Origin: a virus
Strand: one strand, 5' to 3'
Length of the DNA stretch: 30,551 nt
IMG/VR virus record: IMGVR_UViG_3300017743_002322
Span: 1 to 30,551 of that record
Below are positions 22,197-29,545 of this stretch, piece by piece (position 1 is the stretch's first letter; each line of letters begins with the position of its first letter). The notes beneath the pieces were generated by a model, which saw nothing but the letters and a program-made list of their open reading frames with translations, was not told where the DNA came from and searched no databases. The position numbers and the translations under genes are program-made.

Positions 22197-22480
22197 AGCT
22201 TAATTGCTAATAATATAAAAATGCCGAATAAAATAATGTTAGTAAAAAAGATTCCGATAGCTAATATCGTATGATACCAAATCCATCTCGTCTTATATGC
22301 GTTTTCAATAGTAATTTCTTCTGGGTCAGTATCGTCAGCCATCATGTCAACAACTTTCTTTTGAGGTTGTCGTTCACCTCCGATAGCATTTACATCATCT
22401 ATAATTTTTTGTGTTTCAGCGAATTGTTTATTGGCTTCTTGTTGAAAGCCCCACTCGAGAAATTTATCCCACCAATTCAT
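22193..22480 (-). CDS. small membrane-anchored protein between uvsY and uvsW
   Basis: A 95-residue protein with an amphipathic, charged N-terminal part (WWDKFLEWGFQQEANKQFAETQKIIDD) and an acidic middle. A single C-terminal membrane segment (about 70-93, WYHTILAIGIFFTNIILFGIFILLA) makes a likely tail anchor. It overlaps uvsY and uvsW by 1 and 4 bp. No family is recognised. The position suggests a link between recombination proteins and the membrane, but nothing in the sequence proves it. Confidence 0.78.
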   Translation of the reverse strand: MNWWDKFLEWGFQQEANKQFAETQKIIDDVNAIGGERQPQKKVVDMMADDTDPEEITIENAYKTRWIWYHTILAIGIFFTNIILFGIFILLAIKL

Positions 22481-22917
22481 TAATAATCACCAGCTTGAAA
22501 TTTTAACATGTCAATCATATTTTTTACTATAAAATTGCGACTATGAATAGTTCGCACAATGTCTTCTAAAAAGTTTGCATTAGCAGAATGGTAATCAATA
22601 GTTAAACTGAGTTTGATAATATCCTTATCTGCTTGAATATATTTATCTACTTCGTTACGCAATACTTTCTTCTGATAAGGCTTCCAGCCATTGTCTTTTA
22701 AATCTTCTTCTGCCATTGAGCCATCGTAATATTCACGCTTACGAGCTTCAAGTTCTTTATATTCTGCTTTTAATTTTTTGACTCGAAGTACTTCTCTATA
22801 AAAGAGATTGTAATATTTGCTGTGAAGCACTGGGATTCGTTTTGATTCTCCGACAAGATTTGTTTCGTCGATTACTGAATCTTTTGCCCATAGGGCTGAT
22901 ATGTCATTTGTATCCAT
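22480..22917 (-). CDS. uvsY: recombination mediator UvsY
   Basis: Loads the UvsX recombinase onto single-stranded DNA covered by gp32. The 145-residue protein resembles T4 UvsY (137) in overall plan: LWAKDSVIDETNL near the start, YNLFYREVLRVKKLKAEYKEL, then RKREYYDGS, the YIQADKDIIKLSLTIDYHSANANFLEDIVRTI heptamer-forming helices, and a SRNFIVKNMIDMLKFQAG end. It is first in the operon behind a strong early promoter, followed by a membrane protein and UvsW. Confidence 0.92.
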   Translation of the reverse strand: MDTNDISALWAKDSVIDETNLVGESKRIPVLHSKYYNLFYREVLRVKKLKAEYKELEARKREYYDGSMAEEDLKDNGWKPYQKKVLRNEVDKYIQADKDIIKLSLTIDYHSANANFLEDIVRTIHSRNFIVKNMIDMLKFQAGDY

Positions 22918-22949
22918 AATGTAAACTCGGTTGTTAACTATAAAAGTAT

Positions 22950-22978
22950 ATTATAACAGGTTTGCTGTGATTTGTCAA
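22950..22978 (-). promoter_or_regulatory. early promoter for the uvsY-uvsW operon
   Basis: GGG-TTGACA (22973-22978), a 17-bp spacer and TATAAT (22950-22955) preceded by TGT. Confidence 0.9.
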
Positions 22979-22980
22979 CC

Positions 22981-23469
22981 CTAGTTTAATAACTTAATGT
23001 CAAATGCATCGTATCTCATAGTCACTGTTGCTTCTGGATAGAGAACATCTTGATTCGATAAATCTAAACTTACTGGAGTCAAACCGATGGGCATAGCGTT
23101 AATGTAGGTTACTTCTAAGTTTGGTTGTTTATGACTATCTAAAATTAAAACAGTAACATCGGAAGTATCACCATCTGCACTATTTTTTAGTTTGTCATAT
23201 TGGTCCAATGTATCTGGAGTACCAATACCTTTTAACCAATTAAAAATCTCACGATAGTTGCCCATGTTCTCATCAATAATAAATGTTAAATCTAAATCAG
23301 CATAAGCTAAATGGTCACCTACAGAATAGTAGGCACGAAGTGGAGTATCGCTCTTAACTGCGTTTGTTGTTACCGATGGTAGCAATATTTTATTTGAAAA
23401 AAATTCTACATGCGGCAATCTTTTGAAGATTATTTTAAATCCCGCGCTCGATAAATAGTTATTAATCAT
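22981..23469 (-). CDS. probable structural protein, tail-tube-fold-like
   Basis: A 162-residue protein. The pattern (FKIIFKRLPHVEFFSNKILLPSVTTN, DLDLTFIIDENMGNYREIFNWLKGIG, VLILDSHKQPNLEVTYINAMPIGLTPVSLD, ATVTMRYDAFDIKL) follows the strand-loop-helix-strand order of the T4 tail-tube / baseplate-hub beta-barrel family (gp19, gp54). T4 gp19 is 163 aa. The resemblance is by topology, not strong identity. A T4-type late promoter (23501-23508) lies 32 bp upstream, as expected for a virion gene, in contrast to the early promoters of its neighbours. The exact location in the virion is open. Confidence 0.6.
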   Translation of the reverse strand: MINNYLSSAGFKIIFKRLPHVEFFSNKILLPSVTTNAVKSDTPLRAYYSVGDHLAYADLDLTFIIDENMGNYREIFNWLKGIGTPDTLDQYDKLKNSADGDTSDVTVLILDSHKQPNLEVTYINAMPIGLTPVSLDLSNQDVLYPEATVTMRYDAFDIKLLN

Positions 23470-23500
23470 ACAATAAATTCCAACAATTTGTTTATTATAC

Positions 23501-23508
23501 TATTTATA
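23501..23508 (-). promoter_or_regulatory. T4-type late promoter (TATAAATA)
   Basis: The plus strand reads TATTTATA, so the minus strand has the exact late consensus. The start point falls about 25 nt before the ribosome site and ATG of the structural gene at 23469. Confidence 0.65.
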
Positions 23509-23524
23509 CGAGGCGAACTATATA

Positions 23525-24235
23525 ATGTTTTCAAAACCAAATAACCTTACCTTCGAGCTAGACACAGCCGACTTATCCATCAACCATATTGCTTCTCTTA
23601 GTAAATCCTTTTTCGACAAAAAAGATTACGACTGGTGGTATGAGATTTTACCAGAAGATATATGCGTCGATATTGGTGCTAATATTGGAATGTTTTCAGC
23701 TAAAGCTTTAGATGCTGGTGCCAAAAAAGTTTTTATGATTGAGCCTAATCGTAATTTACTCAAAAGTGCTATTAAAAATTGTGCTGAAGATATTATCGGT
23801 ATACAACAAGATGAACTACCAAAAGTAATACCTATTCATGCAGCAATGGGAAGAACTGAAGTTGACCTTACTTTAGGCTATGGTGAAATACCAGAAGATA
23901 CAAAGCTCATGTCACTTAGAGAATTAGTTGACTATTATGACATAGAGCATATTGACTATTTAAAAGTATCAGCGAATGGTGCAGAGTTTAATATACTACA
24001 TGAAGATAATTTAGATTATCTTGGTACTTCAGTTAGATTTATAGCCGTAAGAGTACATCATAGTGCTTTTTATGGAAGCGATCAACGCTTTGAAAACTGG
24101 AGAGATACTGTTGTTAAACCATTTTTAGATATGGGTCGTGTTTATGTTCAGAACAATGAAATAGAACAGATGTTTGCAGAAAACTGGAGAGCAGTTTTAC
24201 CACTCTCGTTTATGTTGTATATTAAGAATTGGTAG
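23525..24235 (+). CDS. FkbM-family SAM-dependent methyltransferase
   Basis: A 236-residue protein of Rossmann methyltransferase type. Motif I is CVDIGANIGMFSA (47-59); KVFMIEPNRNLL (68-79) is the acidic end of strand 2, where FkbM enzymes have EP. HIDYLKVSANGAEFNIL (about 141-157) is the conserved FkbM block DxLKIDxEGxE, with SANG in place of the usual IDxEG. FkbM enzymes usually O-methylate sugars or polyketides. It stands alone on the plus strand, converges with the next minus gene with only 2 bp between stops, and has GAGG 11 nt before the ATG. It may act on a phage-made glycan. It ends with TAG. Confidence 0.85.
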   Translation: MFSKPNNLTFELDTADLSINHIASLSKSFFDKKDYDWWYEILPEDICVDIGANIGMFSAKALDAGAKKVFMIEPNRNLLKSAIKNCAEDIIGIQQDELPKVIPIHAAMGRTEVDLTLGYGEIPEDTKLMSLRELVDYYDIEHIDYLKVSANGAEFNILHEDNLDYLGTSVRFIAVRVHHSAFYGSDQRFENWRDTVVKPFLDMGRVYVQNNEIEQMFAENWRAVLPLSFMLYIKNW

Positions 24236-24243
24236 AATTACCA
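24230..24243. other. small inverted repeat across convergent stops
   Basis: TGGTA-GAAT-TACCA spans both the FkbM TAG and the opposite-strand TAA. The stem is only 5 bp and no T-run follows on either side, so a terminator role is weak. Confidence 0.3.
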
Positions 24244-24399
24244 GTGGTGAATAGCGTTTGCCATAATAAAGAAGCAAGTAATAAAGTTAACACCCACTAC
24301 AACACTTCTTACAATTGTGATATACTTATCATAGGGCTCAGTCTTATCGTCTGAATATCCGCCAAGGCTGTATTGCCAAATTTTCCAAACTTTATTCAT
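24238..24399 (-). CDS. small membrane protein, unknown
   Basis: A 53-residue protein starting MNKVWKIWQYSLGGYSDD, with one C-terminal membrane segment (about 29-50, IVRSVVVGVNFITCFFIMANAI). I choose the ATG at 24399, which overlaps the preceding stop by 8 bp (ATGAATAA), like several other gene pairs here; 24405 is possible. The KVWKIW...GG.SDDKT.PYD layout seems familiar from marine phages, but no function is known to me. It is the last gene of the topoisomerase operon. Confidence 0.7.
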   Translation of the reverse strand: MNKVWKIWQYSLGGYSDDKTEPYDKYITIVRSVVVGVNFITCFFIMANAIHHW

Positions 24400-24562
24400 A
24401 TTCATGCACGAAGGTTTTGTCTGTATCAATACCTGCTGTATAACATACTCTGCAGAATTGTCCGGCTCCCTCTACATACCCATATCGCATATCAATATGA
24501 GTATCTTTAGTGTATTCTGTTTCAATGCCACACATGCCGCATTTGTCTTTTTCTTGGTTCAT
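24392..24562 (-). CDS. small CxxC-CxxC zinc-ribbon-like protein
   Basis: A 56-residue protein with C8-x2-C11 (KCGMCG) and C37-x2-C40 (FCRVC), giving a likely zinc ribbon. The ATG at 24562 has AGGTG 5 nt upstream; an ATG at 24598 (12 more residues) would overlap the previous stop by 8 bp and is a fair alternative. Function is unknown. It is a second small ribbon protein besides the one at 2902-3090, but the spacing and residues around the cysteines differ, so they are not obvious copies. Confidence 0.7.
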   Translation of the reverse strand: MNQEKDKCGMCGIETEYTKDTHIDMRYGYVEGAGQFCRVCYTAGIDTDKTFVHEYE

Positions 24563-24590
24563 ATAATCACCTGCTGTTGTAAATTTTAAA

Positions 24591-25304
24591 TCATTCATAA
24601 GAAGCTGCTTCAACAAAAAATTCGATGGTATCTTCAATGCTTCCTATTTCAGCAATAATCCATTCACCATCAGCTCCTGCTGGAGTTGTTTCAAGTTCTG
24701 CATATTGAGTAGACCACTTTTCAAATAGTTCGTCCATTGTCATGCCATCAACTCCTTTCCTACTAAAGTTAACTTTGAGAACAACTTCAGGTCCGTCAAT
24801 AGTATAGTTAACATAGAGCTTGTATTCTGTACCTTTAATTCTTTGTGTTTGGTAAACAGAACCAGAGGAGTTTGTTGTAGTTGCTTGAGTAACGCTTTCG
24901 AGCTCTGGATGAGCATTCCAAAATTTATGTGATTCTGCAACTGGATTAATTTGAGTTTTTAACCACTCATCACGAAGAACACTGATAGGAGTTTTGACCC
25001 ATAGTTCATCATACATTCCTTTGATTTTATTAAGCTTTGGTTCGAGTACATTGATTCGCATAGATTCAGTTGCAGCTTGAACAGCTTCAATAGCATCTCG
25101 ACCTTCAGTAAACTTTTCTAAGTTTCTGCCGATAATAATTAGATTGTCGATATCTACAGGTTTATCTTTAAGATGGTCTAGGCATCTCGTTTTAACACCT
25201 TTACCATCGTATTGTGGGTTTACAGTGTTGTCAAATTTTCCGTTAGGATAGTAGGCATATTGGTAGTACCCAAGTGTTTGCATAAATGCTTTAGGATAAG
25301 CCAT
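24591..25304 (-). CDS. hypothetical protein downstream of gp52
   Basis: A 237-residue protein I do not recognise. The first 60 residues are rich in Y, N and G (LGYYQYAYYPNGKFDN). A helical middle (about 55-130, GRNLEKFTEGRDAIEAVQAATESMRINV) is followed by a beta-rich part (YKLYVNYTIDGPEVVLKVNFSRKG, about 158-181) and an acidic C-terminus. No signal peptide, membrane segment or catalytic motif is visible. It follows gp52 by 12 bp in the topoisomerase operon and has GGAG before its ATG, so it is a real gene. Confidence 0.75.
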   Translation of the reverse strand: MAYPKAFMQTLGYYQYAYYPNGKFDNTVNPQYDGKGVKTRCLDHLKDKPVDIDNLIIIGRNLEKFTEGRDAIEAVQAATESMRINVLEPKLNKIKGMYDELWVKTPISVLRDEWLKTQINPVAESHKFWNAHPELESVTQATTTNSSGSVYQTQRIKGTEYKLYVNYTIDGPEVVLKVNFSRKGVDGMTMDELFEKWSTQYAELETTPAGADGEWIIAEIGSIEDTIEFFVEAASYE

Positions 25305-25316
25305 AATTTTTCTCCA

Positions 25317-26666
25317 TTATATAAGTTTTAAGTCACTCAAGAATTGCTTTTTAGGTGTCGCCTTATTCCAAAAGTCTAAGTCCTTCTCAGCTTGCTTGAT
25401 TTGTTTTTCTAAACTCAGAATCTCTTCTGATGTTAAGTTAGAAAATGGTATTGCTAATAGTCGGTCGAGCAAGACACTTGCTTCTGGTATGTGTGATATA
25501 ATATCATCGCCTATTTGCTTTTTGTTCTTATTTTTAAATGTGATTTTATCATCAAGTACAAGTTGGATAAATTCCATTTTAATTTGTAGCCATATTTTTG
25601 CTGCTTCAAATGTTGCAAGGTTCTTGTCAATACGCTTCTGCAATACACCGAAACGGTAATCACAAAAGTCTTTAACAAGAATACTCACATCATCGTACTC
25701 TCGTAACTTACCATCTTGGTCAATCACAGTACAGTTTTGGCTAAGTACTTTTGATAATTTAAATTTGTTAATAACTTTAGCATCATTCCATTTTGCTGAT
25801 GATGCAAGTTTGAGTTTAACTGTAAACTTGAAGCCACTCTTATCACAAAGGTCTTCGTAAGATACTATATCTCCGTCATCTTCAAGTTTATCTAATACCT
25901 TTACATACCCTTCCCTGTCTAGTCCATAAGGTACTTCAGTGATTGTAAGTTGTGTCTTAGATGTCTTCTCATAAACCCCAGTTACGGTATATCGCTTAGG
26001 CTCGAGTGGGTCTTGTTTAACTGTACCACTGAACTCTGGGAATTTTACCTTAATAGTATCTGTAGCAATTTTCTTTGTTCGTAAGTATTCTTCACAAGCT
26101 GCAGCCAAACTATCTGGGCAGTGTGGTAGAATATTTGTAGCGAATCCTGTTGCAATACCTTTAGTGCCATTTGCTAATACTAATGGAATCACTGGTAAGT
26201 AATGTGCAGGTGGCTCATGCTCTGGGTCTTCATGTACTGGACTCAAATCTACATCTTTAACATACTTAGTAAAGTTGTCATGTAGTCGAGTATAGACATA
26301 ACGAGGGGCACCGGCGTCTTGGATTAGTCTTGTACCAAAGGACCCTCGGCCTTCAACTAAACAAATGTTGTTATTCCAAGTCGCGGCCATGAGCTGACCA
26401 GAACCGGCTGCGCTCCCCTCGCCATGATTGTAGCCATAATCTGATATGATACCAGATACGGCGGAAACTTTTTTGAAATCTCTTTTTGTGTTTTGAATAC
26501 TGGAGTATAGGTAAAACCTTTGCACGGGTTTTAGTCCGTCAATCATATTTGGTATCGCACGATTTTCAACGGTGTACATTGCAAATGATTTCCACTCTCT
26601 TGCGGCAACATTTGACAATGGGTAGTATTGATTGTCGTCATTAATATAGTTTGTCAAATCACTCAT
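25317..26666 (-). CDS. 52: DNA topoisomerase II medium subunit gp52
   Basis: DNA breakage-reunion subunit (GyrA/ParC-like) of the T4 topoisomerase, 449 residues (T4 gp52 is 442). Matching blocks are FAMYTVENRAIPNMIDGLKPVQRFYLY, YGYNHGEGSA, LMAATWNNNICLVEGRGSFGTR, and APRYVYTRLHDNF, where the catalytic tyrosine is expected. IIPLVLANGTKGIATGFAT and a C-terminal coiled region follow. It overlaps the end of the large-subunit reading frame by 4 bp. It is complete, so the topoisomerase is likely needed even though the large-subunit frame carries an amber codon. Confidence 0.97.
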   Translation of the reverse strand: MSDLTNYINDDNQYYPLSNVAAREWKSFAMYTVENRAIPNMIDGLKPVQRFYLYSSIQNTKRDFKKVSAVSGIISDYGYNHGEGSAAGSGQLMAATWNNNICLVEGRGSFGTRLIQDAGAPRYVYTRLHDNFTKYVKDVDLSPVHEDPEHEPPAHYLPVIPLVLANGTKGIATGFATNILPHCPDSLAAACEEYLRTKKIATDTIKVKFPEFSGTVKQDPLEPKRYTVTGVYEKTSKTQLTITEVPYGLDREGYVKVLDKLEDDGDIVSYEDLCDKSGFKFTVKLKLASSAKWNDAKVINKFKLSKVLSQNCTVIDQDGKLREYDDVSILVKDFCDYRFGVLQKRIDKNLATFEAAKIWLQIKMEFIQLVLDDKITFKNKNKKQIGDDIISHIPEASVLLDRLLAIPFSNLTSEEILSLEKQIKQAEKDLDFWNKATPKKQFLSDLKLI

Positions 26667-27538
26667 GCGAACATAAACTCCTTTCGTAAATTACTATCCT
26701 TACCAAACATCATTTGGAAAAGACCGGCATCGTCTACTGAAACAGTATCGTACCGTGGTTGGTTAATTATAACATCATATTCCTCTTCTGTCAACGATCC
26801 GAGTCCTTTAATGTAACGATGTTTCCAATTTGAATTCTTTTGCTTGAACTCAGATGCTTCTTCGTAAGTATAGAACCAATTAACTTTATCCTTAAATGTG
26901 GATATCATAATTGGAGTACGAGTAATTTTAACTCTGTGCTCAAGAAGTAGTCGTGGCCAGAACTTATAAAAGAATGCAATTAACAATGGACTGATGTGAC
27001 CAATACCATCGTGGTCGGCATCTGTTAAGGTAGCAATATGTTTATATGTCATATTGTCAACACTGTCTTCGTCGTTAATGTCAAGTCCTAGTACAGCTAC
27101 CAATTCAGATAGTTCTTTGTTTTTCAGAACATCTGCAGGTTTCATATCCCAAGTGTTCATAATAACACCACGCAATGGAAATGCTCCAACCTTGTTTGGG
27201 TCACGAACTTTTAATAAGAATCCCATAGCTGAATCACCCTCTACAATTTTAAGAGTAGCATCATCTTTGTTAGCAGCAATATGTTTTGCAACTTTGACTT
27301 TACGTAATTTCTTTTGAGCCATTGTTGCAGCACGTTTGTCTGCAGCTAACTTCTTAGCAAGTTGAGCTTCAATGATTGGGTCAATAATAACTGGTGTATT
27401 GAGTATCTTACGAGCAAGGAAATTATAATCCTTAATATCACATGTTTCTAAGTGAGCTCTTACCTCTGCGAGAGAGTTAGTTAATCTCTCTTTTGTTTGT
27501 GAGTCAAATTTTGGATTCACAAAGTTTCTTGCGAACAT
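26663..27538 (-). CDS. 39: topoisomerase II large subunit, C-terminal part (Toprim)
   Basis: A 291-residue ORF in the same frame as the N-terminal part, separated from it by a single TAG and 10 codons. It begins with FARNFVNPKFDSQTKERL, containing the QTK loop that contacts ATP in type II ATPases, so the transducer domain itself is cut. The Toprim domain follows with IVEGDSAMGF and LTDADHDGIGH (catalytic Glu and DxD), and then a region that would bind gp52. The ATG at 27538 has AAAGGTGG but about 13 nt away, a poor distance. It could be made by reinitiation, by readthrough, or not at all if the TAG is an error. Confidence 0.88.
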   Translation of the reverse strand: MFARNFVNPKFDSQTKERLTNSLAEVRAHLETCDIKDYNFLARKILNTPVIIDPIIEAQLAKKLAADKRAATMAQKKLRKVKVAKHIAANKDDATLKIVEGDSAMGFLLKVRDPNKVGAFPLRGVIMNTWDMKPADVLKNKELSELVAVLGLDINDEDSVDNMTYKHIATLTDADHDGIGHISPLLIAFFYKFWPRLLLEHRVKITRTPIMISTFKDKVNWFYTYEEASEFKQKNSNWKHRYIKGLGSLTEEEYDVIINQPRYDTVSVDDAGLFQMMFGKDSNLRKEFMFA

Positions 27539-27568
27539 TACAAATGTAAGTCCACCTTTAATAGTTGT

Positions 27569-28501
27569 CTATGCAACTTCAATTTTATGTTTACGTTTAA
27601 TAAGCGTAATCAGTTCATCAACAGTATTGTTAACAAGATGCTCTACATAGATTCCACCTTGTCTTGTATTAACACCGTTTATATAAGAGGTAGTTCTGAA
27701 TCCATCTTCAGATGGTGCAAAGAAGAATGATAGATTATCGCTCTTGTCAATAACTGTATCTTCACTATATTGTAATGCATATTTCTTTAAATCATTGATC
27801 GCTATTCTTTTGTTGTTAAGCGAGAAACGAATTTCCGGAAACGACATCGATAAAGATATAAGTCTATCTTCAAGCAAGTCCAGCGTACCCAAAGTTGATA
27901 GTGAGTTTGTCTCAAATAAGCTGAAGTCTGGCGTGAAAGAAACTTCCGTTCCGCTCCCTGCTCTTTTCTTTTCTTTAACATTTACTGTGTTACCCCCGTC
28001 TGTACAAGTTACTTCAAGTAAGTTTCCACCTGACCAAGTTTTACCTTGGAAAGATGTAGATAAGAAGTTGGTTGCTGCTGAACCAACACCGTTTGTTCCA
28101 ATAGTGACTCGTTCATCGTCAAATGATGTTCCTGCATTGACTCTTGTCCATGCTGCAACTGGTCTTTGTATCTTTTTATTAGATGCTTCGTCATGTATTT
28201 TGTCGTGAGGAATACCACGGCCATTATCATTTACTGTAATTGTATTTGTTGCTTCATTAACAGTAACATTAATTTTATTAGCCTTTTTAAAATTAGTACG
28301 AATGGCTTCATCAATAGCATTATCCAAAATCTCATCAATCATCTTAGTGAGAGCAGGAACGTATTCTACAGCTTTCCATTCGCCTAATACAAATCTTTCA
28401 ATAGATTCTTTAGAGCTTGAGCCCATGTACATGCCGATACGCTCTCGAACATGCTGACGGGCTGTCAGTATTCTAAATTCTTCTTGTTTTTGTTTTGCCA
28501 T
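27569..28501 (-). CDS. 39: topoisomerase II large subunit, N-terminal part (GHKL ATPase)
   Basis: A 310-residue ORF with GHKL ATPase motifs: DEILDNAIDEAI (N box, about 53-64), NDNGRGIP (about 92-99) and the TNGVGSAATNF lid (about 135-145). The first part of the transducer domain follows. It stops at TAG (27569-27571), after which the same frame continues without any other stop to 26663, giving a 612-codon frame typical of an unsplit T4-like large subunit. In T4 the gp39/gp60 split lies farther on, in the Toprim region, so this break is different. Its ATG shares a base with the preceding stop. Confidence 0.9.
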   Translation of the reverse strand: MAKQKQEEFRILTARQHVRERIGMYMGSSSKESIERFVLGEWKAVEYVPALTKMIDEILDNAIDEAIRTNFKKANKINVTVNEATNTITVNDNGRGIPHDKIHDEASNKKIQRPVAAWTRVNAGTSFDDERVTIGTNGVGSAATNFLSTSFQGKTWSGGNLLEVTCTDGGNTVNVKEKKRAGSGTEVSFTPDFSLFETNSLSTLGTLDLLEDRLISLSMSFPEIRFSLNNKRIAINDLKKYALQYSEDTVIDKSDNLSFFFAPSEDGFRTTSYINGVNTRQGGIYVEHLVNNTVDELITLIKRKHKIEVA

Positions 28502-29013
28502 TAAGCAACCTCTTTTTGAGCATCAAACCACTCAGTTAACTCTGCATTTCCTCTGCAGAAATCTCCGTCTTCCATGAGAAACTCAGCAGAGTAATTCTCA
28601 CGTTCGCAATAATCGCCACCGACTTCAGCAGTCCAAGTTTCGATTTTCTCGAGAATCTCAGACTTCATGTAACCCATGTCACGATTGTCAGTCACTTTCA
28701 TGAAAGTAACTTGTCCAGGCTTACCACTGAAGAGCGTAAACTCTGTAGTAGTTTCCCAGTCTTCGCAGACTTTCTTGTTGTAGTCAACAACATCTGCTGA
28801 AATTATATATTCAGCGGTGTGGTCGTTACTCACAGTGATGTGAGATGAAATGGCTTCAACCACGCTATCAACGTCGATATCCTCAGCACAATTCGGCATA
28901 ACGTAAGTCGTGCCACCTTTGAACTTCCAGCCCTGTGGGCATTCACCCTGGCCATCCCAGTCCCATGCTGCATAGTTCTCTTTGTATTGAGTTTGTATAA
29001 CGAGTTTTTTCAT
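28501..29013 (-). CDS. hypothetical protein upstream of gp39
   Basis: A 170-residue acidic protein starting MKKLVIQTQYKENYAAWDWDG. I prefer the ATG at 29013 because AAGGTG lies 6 nt upstream; an ATG at 29031 lacks one. Aromatic, W/Y/D-rich blocks (AAWDWDGQGECPQGWKFKGG, WETTTEFTLF) and several cysteines are spread out without a clear zinc pattern. Codon third positions look richer in C and G than in the neighbours, which may mean a different history. No family is recognised with certainty. It heads the topoisomerase operon. Confidence 0.78.
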   Translation of the reverse strand: MKKLVIQTQYKENYAAWDWDGQGECPQGWKFKGGTTYVMPNCAEDIDVDSVVEAISSHITVSNDHTAEYIISADVVDYNKKVCEDWETTTEFTLFSGKPGQVTFMKVTDNRDMGYMKSEILEKIETWTAEVGGDYCERENYSAEFLMEDGDFCRGNAELTEWFDAQKEVA

Positions 29014-29048
29014 GTTTTTCACCTTTTCCATTAATTTAATATGAGACT

Positions 29049-29077
29049 ATTGTAACACGTTCTTTCTGATTTGTCAA
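29049..29077 (-). promoter_or_regulatory. early promoter for the topoisomerase operon
   Basis: AGGG-TTGACA (29072-29077), a 17-bp spacer and TACAAT (29049-29054) preceded by CGTGT. Confidence 0.85.
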
Positions 29078-29166
29078 CCCTTTTTATAAAAAAAGTTGAA
29101 ATTGTTTCAAATAATTGTCTTGCCTCGTGTGCATGTACGTAACGCGTTATAAAAGGTACATTCATT

Positions 29167-29349
29167 TTAAGAGATTTTTAAGAAACAATGTAGTGGGTTA
29201 GAGAAAAACGCTCCAACCTCGTCAAATCCATATAATACACATCCGTCGTTCACTGGGTCAAACCCGTGAGCGTATTCCACAAGGTCAAAGCCAAATGGAA
29301 TTGTACCGGTAAAGGTATTCATGTCAATCTTTATAATTTCTGCTTTCAT
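29167..29349 (-). CDS. small hypothetical protein
   Basis: A 60-residue protein starting MKAEIIKIDMNTFTGTIPFG, with AAGGA 8 nt before the ATG at 29349; longer starts lack a ribosome site. It is rich in F, G and D, with a likely all-beta N-terminus. A dedicated promoter (29384-29412) lies just upstream. No family is recognised. Its size and solitary early promoter are what is expected of phage proteins that act on the host, but that is only inference. Confidence 0.65.
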   Translation of the reverse strand: MKAEIIKIDMNTFTGTIPFGFDLVEYAHGFDPVNDGCVLYGFDEVGAFFSNPLHCFLKIS

Positions 29350-29383
29350 CTCAATTTTCCTTCTTGTTTGATTTAATAGTACT

Positions 29384-29412
29384 ATTCTAACATAACAAGA
29401 GGGAATTGTCAA
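29384..29412 (-). promoter_or_regulatory. early promoter for the 60-aa gene
   Basis: TTGACA (29407-29412), a 17-bp spacer and TAGAAT (29384-29389) preceded by TGT. It is divergent from the plus-strand promoter at 29489. Confidence 0.8.
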
Positions 29413-29488
29413 CATGTTTTTGCATTTTTTTTATATCTTTTTGGAATATACATATAACCAAGTGTTCTAAATGATTTGCAGAAAAGGG

Positions 29489-29517
29489 TTGACAAATACT
29501 AAAATCTATGTTAGAAT
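29489..29517 (+). promoter_or_regulatory. early promoter for the 85-aa gene and thyX
   Basis: AAAAGGG-TTGACA (29489-29494), a 17-bp spacer and TAGAAT (29512-29517) preceded by TGT. Confidence 0.85.
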
Positions 29518-29545
29518 GACATATCAACTTTAAACAGGAAACATT

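Noticed and set aside
27539-27568. Intron or mobile insertion in gp39
   Set aside because: The gap is only 30 bp, in frame and free of other stops; nothing is inserted.
27569-27571. Genome-wide reassignment of TAG to an amino acid
   Set aside because: uvsW, the FkbM gene and the 93-aa gene all end properly at TAG at the expected family or structural end, so TAG works as a stop here.
27744-28208. 154-aa plus-strand ORF
   Set aside because: It is a shadow of the topoisomerase ATPase domain, serine-rich as expected from an opposite reading frame.
29031-29165. 44-aa minus-strand ORF starting 2 bp after the 60-aa gene
   Set aside because: It has no ribosome site and runs straight through the topoisomerase-operon promoter (29049-29077); coding and promoter use conflict.
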